Made by a program: the position numbers and the translations under genes. The notes beneath the pieces are model-generated. The model saw only the letters and a list, made by a program, of their open reading frames with translations. It did no database searches and was not told where the DNA came from. A stretch of 64,000 nt of DNA from Sanderia malayensis (taxonomy: Eukaryota; Cnidaria; Scyphozoa; Semaeostomeae; Pelagiidae), in NCBI GenBank assembly GCA_013076295.1, contig RQOL01000876.1, forward strand, positions 5,084,001 to 5,148,000, in the 5' to 3' direction. Below are positions 44,701 to 58,800 of the stretch, piece by piece. The stretch's first letter is position 1. Every line of letters begins with the position of its first letter.

Positions 44701-46474
44701 GGTGTTGCTTGGAACCGAGGGCATGTGATTCAATGCATTGCACTGGGTGCGCAGTGCACCTCGCTGATCGATCGCTGTTAACGTTTTTGTGTTGCGTGTG
44801 AGCTTTGTTTTGCGTGTCCGATGCGAAGTAGCTTTTACTCGCTTGGTGCCATTATTGACTACCGCGAAGGACAAGAAACAGGGATTTCAATTTGTAAGCT
44901 TTATACTTGCTTGGGTTGGGTTCATGTGCATGACATCTTGAGAATAGAATGAGCAAGCCTGTTCAACCACAGACTTTGTTACGTGTTAGCTACGTGTATC
45001 CAGCTTGATTTGGAGTTGCGCCGAAATTGTTTGGAAATTATTGATTGATTCATTTATAAATTTGAATGCTGGCTGGAACTATCAAGCTAAAACAGAATTT
45101 GCAAGTTCACCTCATGATACATCTACATCTATGTTACACCCCAAGACAAACATTAACAAAATGTTTTCCAATGAGCCTGTTATAGCACTAAAGTGGTTTA
45201 AATTGTTACCAGCTTGTTCTTGCGGTTATTTGCATGCTTCGGCATAAATTATACCACTACGAGTTGAATATGAATAATTAAATTTCCCTTCCGAACAATT
45301 CTAATTAGATACACAGAGCAATTGATTCTTTCAATCTATTGACATTGGTAATTTCAATGGAGCCACAAGGAATCGCTTCTCTATAATTAATATACCAACC
45401 AATAAGATGGATTCTGTTGTTTCAGCAAACACGCCTCTTCGAACAATAATAAACATCTTATAATTCCTTCATAATTGCCGAAACGCTCCAGTTGGTATTG
45501 CCAAGTACTGCAATGCTAATTGAGGCCTGGGGAGACGAGCTGCACTCTTCCCGCCTGAAAGTGATCCCGGATTGATTCGTGACCGCAAGAGCACACGCGC
45601 TGGTTTCTATAATTGTTTTCACGTGATTTTCTTTCTCTTATGAAATGCTTTATTAATAAGGGGGATGCCTCCTCGGATCGAAGATAAGTGGTTTTATTCC
45701 TAATCCCACCACAGTGAAAGCTTCTTCCAAAGAAGACAAATTTGTTTCAAACTTTCAGCTGTATTCTTATCCTTTTATTGTGAACTTGTATACATCTGAA
45801 TGTATCGTATTTGGAGTCCGCATTAGTCCGCATATATTGGACATCCATTGGGTCCGTTTCCTAATTTCCGCTCGGTGAAGTATTTCGCTGACGTACTGAG
45901 GTCACTCTTTTATATTTCCCATGAGACAACGCGTACAGAGTGCTGGTAATTGTTTGGCTTAAGAGCATGGAGATTTGAGATTTGAGTACAACTTTGAGTA
46001 CAACAACTCGTTATTTGAGTAACGAGTACAACTTTCACAAGTTTTGTACGTGTCCTTCACGCCCCTTCTCCCCCAAGTAATTTTGTCTCCAGAGACAATC
46101 TTATACAGTATCGACAAAGTTTCTTTTCTACCGTTATGAACGGGCTGCATTCGAGAACAACATTGTTTTAGGGGGGAGTGGGGGGAGTTGAATAGAACCC
46201 ACGCAACAAGCATCAAGTGTCCCAATTATTTTTGTACTCTAGTTGCTTGAATCTCTCAAGCTTCCTTATTCGACCTGAATAAACTTACAATATTTCTTAT
46301 CTGTATCATTAACTTATTTCGTAGGCTCATAACGATTTGATAAGGACCTATGAGGCCAAACTTCAATCATTTGGCGTTCCAACCGACGAACTTGGATTCA
46401 GACCGCTTGAGAGTAATGTTACCGGACAACAGCTGGGTAAGGGACCGGCTGGACTTGTTGCACAACCGACCTGA
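38764..46474 (+). CDS. DRC4: Dynein regulatory complex subunit 4 (GAS8)
   Basis: Thirteen coding exons: 38764-38766 (start codon only), 39119-39497, 39693-39772, 39948-40004, 40107-40161, 40507-40595, 41674-41790, 41959-42090, 42549-42584, 42804-43022, 43640-43717, 44037-44102, 46325-46474; 486 aa (human 478). The N-terminus is a Lys-rich [13 protein letters not shown], followed by [20 protein letters not shown] and then a coiled coil over almost the whole length. Landmarks are [57 protein letters not shown] and the C-terminal GKGPAGLV. The match to GAS8 is close throughout. Known role: axonemal linker in the nexin-dynein regulatory complex controlling ciliary and flagellar beating, and microtubule binding. 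The last intron is the longest (2.2 kb). Together with SSNA1 it marks a ciliated organism. Confidence 0.96.
42196..42295 (+). repeat. 25-bp tandem repeat, four units
   Basis: Units begin AGCATTGCATCTATCTATTC and differ by one to three bases. In the DRC4 intron after exon 8. Confidence 0.85.
43060..43375 (+). repeat. Degenerate repeat with ACTGTCTTTCTCGCA motif
   Basis: About five imperfect copies, spaced roughly 45-60 bp, of a (A)ACTGTCTTTCTYGCA stretch each followed by an AT-rich ACTCGATA/ACACGATAC piece. It lies in the DRC4 intron after exon 10. Boundaries approximate. Confidence 0.5.
44277..44404. repeat. Perfect 20-bp inverted repeat (hairpin) in DRC4 intron
   Basis: CTGGGTTCCAGAGCCTCAAA at 44277-44296 is repeated as its exact complement at 44385-44404, with an 88-bp purine-to-pyrimidine-switching spacer. 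Probably a small non-autonomous element end pair. Confidence 0.75.
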
Positions 46475-48366
46475 TCTCCAAAAATACACCCGGACATCTA
46501 TTCTAAAAACCTGTCCTGTGTAATGGTTTGTAAATACATAGATAAATAAGTAAGTAAGTAACCAATGCTTAAATATTGTAAGTTTATAGCTTTGTAATTT
46601 TAACTGTTATTCTACGCAATTCACACGGAATGTCAAGATATATGCGTGTGGTTGCTTACTCTACTTGAAGGCATTACTCATCAAATTTCTCCAGGAATAA
46701 TTTATTACCGGGATTGTATCTAAAAAAACCGGATAACACAGGATACATGCTATTGCCAACAGCAAAATATTAAACTCCCACGATATGTAATACTCCTTCA
46801 TCAATTATGACTAATGGCCTCTTTTCGATATATTAGCTACTTGAACGGTTTCAAGGGAGGATGTGCACTGCAGCTTATTAAACTAGCTTAAATGGAAAAA
46901 CCCTTCTGACGCTTATCCGAAATTAGTTGATCGTTGGTCAGCGGTTTTAGTGTCGTTTAATGCGTATGCGCAACTTGCTTATTGCGTATTGATTGGCAGC
47001 AAGTTGGAAAAGCAAATTGAAATGATTAGCAACTAACTGGAATATTGTGTGGTTGAACGGTTGTTTTGAAAACATATTTAGATATAAATATCCGACATAT
47101 TTCACCTGTGGGCTTGTTTGACATTTGATGCGCAAAGTTTATCGATTTATGAAATGTTTTCGTAAGCGAAAATAGAACAACTAAGACATCAATTTAACCT
47201 TTAAACTTGAAATGTAAACACTAAGTAATTTGATGCAGTTGCAAAGAAGAGAAGAAGAACCATTCTGAACTAAACCCGAAGTAAGGTAAGGATGGAAATT
47301 ATGTAACAAATCCAAAATTAATTAGAAATTGTCACGACACATCAGAAACAGAAACAATACGTAAAGGAGATAATATAGAGGCAACTGTTAATTTCCCAGG
47401 AATTCACTAGTGTTTCTTGAATACTTGTAATTTAACAATAGAATTAGGAAGACCTTCATCATATAATTCCATGTGCAAAATAATTACGTCAGTTTTATTA
47501 TTGGTGAAAGCACAATTACGAAGAGGTGTAACCAAAAGGCGTGACAATAGTTTTATTACTCATCATTTACTTGTCCAAGCCTGTCTGTTGTTTATCCAAG
47601 AAACCATTGTTCCTAACAGCAATTTGTTAATTGACAGTAATATATTTCTAAATATTGCTGCTCCGCAATCTGCATGCACGCACAACAACAGAAAAAGAGG
47701 ACTTAATATTCAAAATATACAAATTGCATGGGATGGACGATTATAAACATTTTCTTTCATAATCAATATTAGCCTTGGCAATAAGTCGCTCACGAAAATA
47801 AGACACGAACTTGCTGGCAAAGGAAACCCTTCCACATAATAACAATGAGTTGTTTTGTCATTCTGAACTGAAATTTGTTTTTGAAAGTTTTGAAACTTCT
47901 GTTTGAAAGTATTTCAAATTTTTACAGATGAAAAACAAAAACAATTCCGAGGACAATCAAAGACACAAAAGTCTAAAAAGTTTTCAAGAAATCTGGATGT
48001 TTTCACACAAAAATTCAGATTTATTGAATCCTTAAAAGTTAACTAGTTTGTGTATTTTTTACACTTCTCTACTTCTTTATTTTTCTGACTTTTTACTAAA
48101 ATCAATTGTCTGTCGTTGACCTTCACCACCTTTGTATTTTGTGTGGAGAGTTTCCCAACGTGTTTGTCTCAAAGGGATATCCCCATGCAACTGCAATGAT
48201 TTGATTGGTCAAGTGAATTCAGAGACTTCATGTGATTGGTTGATGGTAATTTGGTGAAACATTATTGCACAAACACAAGCAAATTTTTATCCAGGCCGTA
48301 TTTTCGAGAGAACGTGATCGAGATTGGATGTGATTTTTTCATGCGGGTCACTCAAATGCTGTGGAC
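46475..48366. other. Intergenic region DRC4 to MYLIP
   Basis: AT-rich. Contains the DRC4 3' UTR and the MYLIP upstream region. The longest reading frame, at 47417-47746, has no recognisable features and looks like chance. Confidence 0.5.
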
Positions 48367-51081
48367 ATGGCGAGAAGTACACTAAAATACGAAGATACTG
48401 TTGGAAAAATATGGTGTATTGTTACACAACCTGACGATAGTTGTCTTTCATTAAAACTTCGCGAGGATGCAAAGGGACAGGATCTTTTAGATGCCGTAAG
48501 TTTCCATGAATTTCACAATTTTTCCTTGCAGAGATCAAAGTCCAGTTGCAGAAGTTCTTGTGTCCTCTTTCCGAAATATCCCTCTGATTTTCCTTGCAAT
48601 TATCTATTTCGAAGATAGGATTCAGTTATTTGATATGACTTTATTCTAATTTTAAGGTCTGTGAACGTCTTGGCATCGTAGAGTCTGACTATTTCGGTTT
48701 TCAATTCACAAACAACAGAGGAGAAATTTTCTGGCTGAACATGAGAAACCGTATTGCTCGCCAAGTTCAGAAACCCGAACCGTTTTCTCTTCTTTTCTGT
48801 GTTAAATTTTACATTCAGCCCCACCAGCTTTTACAAAGTTCGACTAGGTAAATATAGTTTCGATTTTAATACCTATTTAAATGTTTATCGTTGTTTAACT
48901 TGAAGTAAAATATCATAAATGCGCGGCTTGTTTTTGCCGGGAAAAGGCCTTGCTAGGTTTCCTCTGCTCGGAGCTCACTGATTTAACTGTGAATTTTTTT
49001 ATTCGGTAGGCGACAGTTCTATCTGAATGTAAAAAGAGATCTAGATGCTGGTAAATACAAGCCTGATAGGGCACGATCTGTCAGGATACAAGCTTTAATT
49101 GCACAGGCCATGGATGGGGATTTTAGAGAGAATCACATTGCCTACAATCCTCCAAAGACAGAGCACTGGCCATGTGAATTCAGACAAGCAGTGATCGTGG
49201 AACACTGTCAATTATCAGGGATGCCTATAGAACCGGCGGAATATCGTTGTTTAACAGAAATAGCCCAACTGGAAGATTACGGGATAGAGTACCACCATGC
49301 CCGCAGTGAAGAAAACAGACCTTTGACAATAGGTGTCGGATTTGAAGCACTAAAAATAACCAAACTTCACGACAGTGCTGTTGAAAGGTGAGATGAATTA
49401 TTTTTGTTTTGTTTACTTTATTTCATTACCTCCTTGCCCGGAGAAACTCCCTCGCTTCATGGTAAAAAGTTTATTCAAAAGAGTTTATTCAAGTCCAATA
49501 ATGCCGTGTGATTATGTAGCTCGAATATTGTGGGGTTTTAGTTGCAAATAAACCGGTTTATATCGTCGGAGATTTATCGTTAACGGTTATAAATCGCGGA
49601 TGAAAAGCGTGGCCGCAACGACACATGCTTGAGAAAACATCTCTGAACATTATTTGCTCTAACTGTTTTTACATAACAATATTCACTTTTGTTTTGTCCA
49701 AATCAACAAACAACTTGGGATTCCGAACTGCACGTGATTCTCAGCTTTGGAAAGCTCATGATTGTTCAATTGAAATATATCCTTCCATCATGTGAGCTCT
49801 TCTATTATTCCCCGCGCTTTCGAGTTTTCATATCTCGTTAGGGATAAAACAAAAACAATTTATCAAAGAACTCTCTTGTCTCTGATGTTGTTCAATGTTG
49901 TTGTTTTGCCACCCAGCTGATAATCAAGTTCACTCGAGCGTGAAGAAGCTAATTTTTCTGCCTTTCTCTGTCATGGCACCCGACTGCCAGTTTCATGCTG
50001 GGAAAGTGAATTATTTTATAAGCCAACTGGCGAAATTCCCCTCTGCAGACCTTGAACGTGAATTTTTTTATTATTAATTTGAGAACAATGAAGAATTTAT
50101 TCAAGATTTGTTTTGGTGACGAGATATATCAGAGATATAATAATTTCAATCTATCTTGGTAGTAGTGTTTATGTTGATATAACAGGTTTATTTCATGGAT
50201 AAAACCTGGGTGAAAAGCTACTGCTCTGCATGCAGAAAACTCATAATTTTTATGAGATGAAGGCAAATCTTGTTTTTTGCTGGTCAGATGAAAAATTTGA
50301 GTGTTTCACCTAGCCAGGAATAAGAATACCCACAAAGAACTCCTTTGATATATTTCTTTGTATCATTGCAAGTTTAGAAAATTGACTTGTTCTTTTTTTG
50401 GTTTGCAGAATACCATACAGCTGTTTGCATATGGCAACTCACAATGCAAAGTGTGTCAGATTAGATGTGTATGTAGACGAACAGGGACACATGGAAGCTG
50501 TCCAGTATAGGATGAACAGCAAAGAATCTGCCTGTGCCTTGTACAGATCAATCACAGAACACCATGCGTTCTTTCGTTGTGACAGCATTGGTGCGGCTGT
50601 GAAAGAACAGGTCTCCAAGGACTTTTTTGACACATTCAGAAATCTATTCAATGACGAGAATAATTTGGAACAGAATTACATATTTGATACGCGAAGGACT
50701 TGTAGAGAAGCGTACGACCATGCACGAAGGATTCTGTTCAATTTTGGATCTTCCACCGTCAGGCACATGGATAAGGAGTCGAGTCGCAAGGCATCAGAAT
50801 ACAATAGTGATGATGATGATGATGATGATGATGAGGAGGAGGATGACAATGATTCTACAGATGCATACAACAAGGAGCTAAAAGAGAAGCTTGATACACT
50901 ACGAGAATCATTTTATTGCAGGGTGTGCAGAGACAAGCCAATTTCAACAGCGATACAATGTGGACACATGGTTTGTTGTGCTGAATGCGTAAAACTCTGT
51001 TCAACTTGCCCACTGTGCAGGGCTGATATTAAGAGAGTGATGCCAATTTATTTACCAGTTGATTTAGAGCTGGATGCGTAA
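48367..51081 (+). CDS. MYLIP: MYLIP/IDOL, FERM-domain RING E3 ubiquitin ligase
   Basis: Exons 48367-48495, 48657-48847, 49010-49387 and 50409-51081, in phase, 456 aa (human 445). The FERM domain spans about residues 14-285: F1 has VCERLGIVESDYFGFQF and FWLNMRNRI; F2 has LIAQAMDGDF and LEDYGIEYHHAR; F3 has IGVGFEALKI and CLHMATHNAK, ending in RRTCREAYDHARRIL. An acidic tract (Asp/Glu run at 50811-50855, from GAT repeats) follows. The C-terminal C3HC4 RING has FYCRVCRDKP, CGHMVCCAECV and CPLCR. In vertebrates MYLIP ubiquitinates lipoprotein receptors and myosin regulatory light chain, binding targets through F3 and dimerising through the RING. Exon 4 carries the RING and the last part of FERM. 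Substrate in this organism is unknown. Confidence 0.95.
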
Positions 51082-52876
51082 TGTTCCTTTCAGGGAACTG
51101 CAAAAGAGTACTTTATTATTGGGACAAAGGGTGTTGTTTTTGTATTGTATTAGACTGTGGAGGGTTGTATGTATATAATTTGTTAAGGTGATGCTTGGAA
51201 TCAATTTGTTCCAGGTATTCCCAATGTAACTGACACTTCCAGTGGAGGTTCGGAGAAATGATGGTTCTTTTCTCTGAATCTCCACTCGGGTTCACAGAGG
51301 TTCACAGAAATAATTTTGCAAAATTGATGATTTGGAAACTAAAACAAAGAAACATGATTGGATTTTACTTTGTTCTAAAAAGTATACCAACCAACTTGAG
51401 CTGATTGGAATGTGAACTCCATTTTAATGCCCTCGTAACAATTTGCAGTACAACAGATATGGACTGTTAAGAGTAGAACCTTTATTTATCCAAAAACACT
51501 TTGTTGCATTTGTTAGAAAGTTGTTATAACATTTCTCAGTTGTGTTACCTTTCCTGTTCATGTTCTTATTCAGTTGTGTTATTATTATTATCAGTTACTT
51601 TTATTGTTTTTGTTCTTATTCATATTATCGTTTCTTTTATTATATTATCTACATAGATATATATGTCCATATACATACATAAAGATTTTGGGTTGGTTTA
51701 TAAACGCACTTTACTGTTTTATAATAGCTAGGTTATTATTGTCTTTAAATATGCAGTTGTAATAATGATGAAAACTTGAAACAGAAGACAATGTTGTTTT
51801 TATCTCGACACGCAATTCTACTATTATCTCTGTTCCATTAAAATTATCGATTTTGAATGAAGTTGTTTTGACTTTGTTTCACTCTAACATCGCAAAGCGT
51901 GTCTTGGGCGACAGTTATTCACCTCACCACCACACAGTTGTGGTGTTTTCAGAATCAAGGGAAAATCACGTTAAGTGGACAAAGAAATTTATCGTTTTAA
52001 ATTCATTTAAGCAGTAAATTTCGTAAAACCCGCTACGTTGAACTAGCCTCAGAGCTTCTTATGGCTCTTAATGCTATATTATGACATGTAAGAATTAATT
52101 ATTTTATCGCACATAATTTGGCTTCCACATTGGCTCGTGGAGAAGGCGGTCATTCAATTGTATGTCGGGGGCTTTTTTATCATGTTCTACTTTTTATTGT
52201 GTAAAAGAATAAAAGTAACGATAATCATAAGAAAACCCAAAGGTTCCAGTTCTATTGTTTATCATCCAAAACCAATTGTGTGTTGCAAAGAGTTTTCAAT
52301 TAAAATAAAACCTGGAGATACACAGCACATTAACTTTCTATTTTAGTTTAGTTAATCAAAACTTGATCTCTCAGAGACAAAATACTAAAAGATTAGATTG
52401 GATTGCAATTTGAATGTCTTCAATCACAAAATGCCCAGACAAAACGTTTTCTAGACATTTGCTTAAAAGAGTTTCCTGCCGAGACAGTGTTTTTGAAGAA
52501 TTCAGCATTCAAAAGTGAGCAAACGCAAGCAAAATATCGAAAGAACTTGAATAACGTGGTGAACCCACCACCATTTCACCATGAATGAGCCATTCTGGAT
52601 TCATTACCAGAACGCGACCATTCACAGGTACCATGAATCACCAGAGGTATAATAACAATCTGTTTACTACGTGTTTTTAGCTTTTATTTATTTACCAGCT
52701 TGTTCCGAGACGATTTTTATGATAATAATGATGATGATGTTTGCCCTTAATTATGATTATGATTATTACAAGCAAGTAGTTTCCCATGATGCAATGAGGG
52801 TAGCATTCCATTCCATTCCCTTGATGCAGCGCGGTCCCATGAACAAAACTCCACGTTCATTTTTGTTGTAGCTCAA
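51082..52876. other. Intergenic region MYLIP to TAF4
   Basis: MYLIP 3' UTR on the left and TAF4 upstream sequence on the right. Low-complexity T/A-rich stretch at 51570-51670. No gene recognised. Confidence 0.5.
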
Positions 52877-55800
52877 ATGGAGTCGTCCTTCTTCGACGAT
52901 TTGTTGAAGAAAGACGTTGACCAGAATGCAGTCAATGCGCTTGCAGGCTCATTGGAGAGCCAGGTTGCGTCCACAACCAACTCGAGCAACTTACTAGTTA
53001 CTAGCTCTGCATTCTCATCAGGCAATCTCGTGAAAGATGCAGCCAACAACAAAGTGGTCAGGACTGGACTAAACATCACTTCCACTACTACTACTACCGT
53101 TGCTACTACTGCACCATTTTCGTCAAGTGTTGTTACCGGCAGTACTCCTGTTAATGGTTCATTATCTACTGTACCTTTGACGAATTCAATCGCATCTAGT
53201 AGTATATCGAATAACAATGATAACAAATCGTTTATCAACGTGGCTCGGTCGTCCACACCAACGAATAGGCTGACCGTTTCTTCATCGTCCCCTATCAATG
53301 CTTCACAACAGCAAGTGAATATCGCGCCAAAAAACATGGTTACAAACGCCGTGCCCATAGCACCACGAATGCCGACGACCATTATGATCACCCCACAGCA
53401 AGCACAGGTATTAATGGCGCAAGGCTTCGGAGCGGGAACGACAATTGTGCCGAGCAGCATTTTAGGAAACGTCAGAATGACTGGAGGAGGGCAGGTTCCA
53501 CTTGTGCCAAGGCTCACCGGGCCTAACAGTGTAGCAGCAATGACAAACATGATGGCCGGCGGCCAGATACAAGGGGTGCAGAGTATTGTACCCAGGTTGA
53601 CTTTAACTCAGAATCAAATGATTGCTAGTTTGAGTAATCAGAACCAAGCTTCACATCCGATTGGGATTGTGCAGACGATCAAACAAGAACCAAACACGTC
53701 TTCCTTGACCATCACTCAGGTGCCCAGCTCGAACCAGGCACAGTCCAGCACCACCGTCATGCCGACAACGACATTGACTCAAGTGAAGGGGTCAAGTCCA
53801 GTACCTGGTGTTGTCACATATCGGCTTCGTCAGGTCACTCCTACTACAGCTCTTAGTGCAAACACTGCAACAAGCAGTACCGCAACGGCCGCTGCTGCAG
53901 CTGCGGCAGCAGCCAATAACGTTACAATCATGAAGGAGTCGGTCAAAAAGTTGAAGGAATTTTTTCAGAATTTGATCAGTCTTGCTAGCGGCCCAAATCA
54001 GCCACCAGATATTGGACGCAGTGTGAAGGAACTTGTGCAAAATGTCATGGTTTGTATTCAACGATTTTTTCTTCTGATATTTCATTATCATTCTTAGTCT
54101 CTCCTATTGTGCTCATAGCTCTGTGCAAAAACCCACTGCATTTTACAGTGCATTTGTGAACATTAAAACACTGCACTTGGTTGTTGCAATGCAAAGATAT
54201 CATATGATGCATGTTTCTCCCACCTTTTACAACAATATGCACCTTTTACTTTATCAGAAAGTAGCTTATGTATTTAAAGCTTATTTAAAAGTAGCTTAGA
54301 AGATTGGTAGCTTATTTGTTCTTCATGCATTTGCATTTTTTGAGGATTCTCTGAGTGCATTGTGTTTTTCTTCCCAGTACAACAAAATGAACGAAGAGGA
54401 GTTTGTTGAAAAACTTCAACGAACCCTGAAGTCAGATCCTCAACCAAACCTTGTACCATTCTTGAAGGTAGGCACTTGGCCATTATCAGATATATTTTAT
54501 CTGCTAGGTCTCTAGAATCTGTAGAGCTATGCTTGGTAAGTGCCTTATTCTTGCACTGCAAGCAAGTAAAGTAGACTACATATTATGTGTTCCACAGTAA
54601 GTGATTTAACTGTTCTTTGAAATGCCTGTTCCTTGGAGTACAGTGGTGTTTGTTGTTTTCTGTATCACAGTCTTTCTTCTGGTATAATGAAAATGAACTA
54701 TTGAGTTCATAAATAATGGTCATCTGATTCTTAGATTTATCCAAGTACAATTGAACCTCTATTAACAGGCACTTCTGTTAACAGAACTCTATTAATGGAC
54801 AGCTTTATACTTTGTGCAACACTTTACACCTCTAAACATTGATCAAATATTTTATTCCAACATCTTTCAAATTGGCCATCTCTTTGTGAAAGATACCTAT
54901 ATGCAACAGATTCCACAGGGGACGAAAACATTCGTCCCAAAGATGTCTGTTCTATTCAGGTTGCAATTTACTCAGTTTTGCAAACTCTTTATTAAACTAT
55001 AATCACTTTATTGCTACATTGAGGTTTTTCACATTGGGATTTCAACAGACTGCTCTCTTGTCAGTAAAGTTTGTTGTATTGTGTTGCTAAAGATGTTGTT
55101 TGACTTTTTTGAGAGGGCTTATTTGCAAAAGTGAGTTTCAGGTGGGGGCGGCGTGTTTGAGGGGGGTTATTCGGGGTTGGTTATTCGGGGGTGGGGGTTT
55201 ATTCGAGGATTGACGGTAGTCACGCAATCATTTTTCACGACAGAGAACTCTTCCGCACTTGAGAGAGACGATGAAGCAACAGACCAAAGTCCAGACGACG
55301 GCTCAATCGACACAGCAAATCAAAATCCAAAACCAATTGATGAAACAGCGCGTTGCCAGTGTTAGCCAGCCTGCGAAGTCCCAGGTAACGCCGGTGGCCA
55401 GTGCGACAGGAGGTGCTGCTAAAGTACTTACTGCCGGTGCTACTGGCACGACCAGCACTCTTCAAGCAATGCAGTTAAACAATGCCAATGCGAAAAGACT
55501 GACCCCATCACAACAGATGATGCTCAACAGAACGTTGGCCATGCAACAGAGGCAACAGATGATACTAAAGCAGATGTCAACACAAGGTGGCGCGGCCGGG
55601 ATCAATGTTTCGATCGGTGCGCCAACCACCGCTGGGGGCAAAGACATCTCTGCCGTTCTGAAGAGCAACGTGGCCGCAACGCCTGCCACTGCTCAGGCGC
55701 TCAGCGCCAATGCTGCCGACAAGAGCAAAGCGAAACCTGCGTTTCATTATTCGTCAGCGATGACAAGGTGAGATTTCTACATCGCTTTTGTCATCATTGC

Positions 55801-58800
55801 TTTATTGCTGAATGTATTTATAGTCAAGCTTTTATTTGTAGTCAAGCTTTTATTTAAAGTCAAGCTTTTATTTACAGTCAAGCTTTTATTTATAGTCTTT
55901 GCTTGTTATAAGCTTTGGTATGGTATGCGTGAAACACCAGCTCGAGTTATTGGGGCAGTTATCAGGGAACATGCGTCAAGGGGTTTTGCTTATATGGTAG
56001 TCGAGTTTTTGGGTTGTCATCTTTATTGTTAGCATACTGCCGTTGATCTGCCAAGCACACAAATGGGATGCAGACATTTGTTTAGTTAGGTTCCATTTGT
56101 CAGCGGTAGTATGTGAAGCATACGTGGATGGAACGAGCCAAAACGAATGTTGTTTTGAGGTTGCACAAGAGTAGGATCTCAAGAATGATTAGCTGTAAAT
56201 CGATGCATGCATTGGGTGCTAATATAATTCTATTTGAACTGCAAAGGATCAATATGTAGCTAGTATTGTATCTGTCTTATTAGATAATCTTTCTAATAAT
56301 ATGTTGTTATATTTTGCTTGCAATTTGTAGTAATGACGACGATATCAATGACGTCACATGTATGGCTGGTGTCAACCTTATGGTAAGCTGAGATCGGCTC
56401 AATTGTAATTGTATTTTATTTAACACTGGTAATGGTAATAATCGCAAAATAGATTGATGCCCTGTTCCATTTGTGATGTATCCAGTTGAAAATGGGATCT
56501 TTGTCGTACGAACCCCAGAGTATGGCGCAATTTTTCTTCCTTCCTGTCGTGCGAATCCCGCTCTTGCGAACTAATTCCCTGCTCCATTCCATTGTATAAA
56601 TTGTAGAAACACTAGAAGGAGAACTCTATTGTCGGCACGCGCAGCCTTTTTTGTCAACTCTTGTGGGTTTGAAAGGCTCGAAGCTCGGTTCTTATCACGA
56701 AGCAGTGCATTTATTGCGCCTATGCGCGCAGTAGGTATGTGCAAGCTATGTTACTCTTCAGCTTAGCCGCACATTTGCAAGCACACGTATAGAATTTAGG
56801 ACAGGCATACTCAATGCTAGAAACCAGAATAATTATTTCAGTGCTTACGTAGTTTAATGATTTCCGATGCGTTCGTACCACAGGGATTCCAATTCAGATA
56901 TATAAGTCAAAACAGTAAAACCTTCTCATTGGTCACTATTGAGCACCCTATGGCAGGGTCCGGCTTTTGTCCATTACCATCACTGAATCATATGTATACT
57001 TGTATTTCGTAGGAGGAAAGCGCGAACATCTTATCGACCGGATCCGAATTGTTAGGATCCCAGACAAGGAGCTGTAAAGATGAAACATTTCTGGCAACAG
57101 ATCCGCTGAAGCGGAAAATCGAAGCTATTGGTTGGTAGAATTACTATTATTTTTGTTACTATTACCATCTTTGAATTGTAGCTACAATTGCGAGGTTAAA
57201 CTATAAACCTTGGGCTCTAAACTATACCAACCTTGGGCTCTAAACTATACCAACCTTGGGATCTAAACTATACCAACCTTGGGTTCTAAACTATACCAAC
57301 CTTAGGCTATAAACTATACCAACCTTGGGCTCTAAACTATACCAACCTTAGGCTTTAAACTATACCAACCTTGGGCTCTAAACTATACCAACCTTAGGCT
57401 ATAAACTATACCAACCTTAGGCTATAAACTATACCAACCTTGGGCTCTAAACTATACCAACCTTAGGCTATAAACTATACCAACCTTAGGCTATAAACTA
57501 TACCAACCTTGGGCTCTAAACTATACCAACCTTTGGCTTTAAACTATACCAACCTTGGGCTCTAAACTATACCAACCTTTGGCTTTAAACTATACCAACC
57601 TTGGGCTCTAAACTATACCAACCTTGGGCTCTAAACTATACCAACCTTGGGCTCTAAACTATACCAACCTTAGGCTATAAACTATACCAACCTTGGGCTC
57701 TAAACTATACCAACCTTAGGCTATAAACTATACCAGCCTTGGGCTCTAAACTATACCAACCTTAGGCTATAAACTATACCAACCTTGGGCTCTAAACTAT
57801 ACCAACCTTAGGCTATAAACTATACCAACCTTTGGCTCTAAACTATACCAACCTTGGGCTCTAAACTATGCCAACCTTGGGCTCTAAACTATACCAACCT
57901 TGGGCTCTAAACTATACCAACCTTGGGTTCTAAACTATACCAACCTTGGGCTCTAAGCTATACCAACCTTTGGCTTTAAACTATACCAACCTTGGGCTCT
58001 AAACTATACCAACCTTTGGCTTTAAACTATACCAACCTTGGGTTCTAAACTATACCAACCTTGGGCTCTAAGCTATACCAACCTTTGGCTTTAAACTATA
58101 CCAACCTTGGGCTCTAAGCTATACCAACCTTTGGCTTTAAACTATACCAACCTTGAGCTCTAAACTATACCAACCTTGGGCTCTAAACTATACCAACCTT
58201 TGGCTTTAAACTATACCAACCTTGGGCTCTAAACTATACCAACCTTGGGTTCTAAACTATACCAACCTTGGGCTCTAAGCTATACCAACCTTTGGCTTTA
58301 AACTATACCAACCTTGGGCTCTAAACTATACCAACCTTTGGCTTTAAACTATACCAACCTTGGGTTCTAAACTATACCAACCTTGGGCTCTAAGCTATAC
58401 CAACCTTTGGCTTTAAACTATACCAACCTTGGGCTCTAAGCTATACCAACCTTTGGCTTTAAACTATACCAACCTTGGGCTCTAAACTATACCAACCTTG
58501 GGCTCTAAACTATACCAACCTTTGGCTTTAAACTATACCAACCTTGGGCTCTAAACTATACCAACCTTGGGCTCTAAACTATACCAACCTTGGGTTCTAA
58601 ACTATACCAACCTTGGGCTCTAAGCTATACCAACCTTTGGCTTTAAACTATACCAACCTTGGGCTCTAAACTATACCAACCTTTGGCTTTAAACTATACC
58701 AGCCTTGGGCTCTAAACTATACCAACCTTAGGCTATAAACTATACCAACCTTGGGCTCTAAACTATACCAACCTTAGGCTATAAACTATACCAACCTTTG

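Noticed and set aside
52873..53550. 225-codon antisense frame
   Set aside because: Shadow of TAF4 exon 1, caused by its low-complexity codon use.
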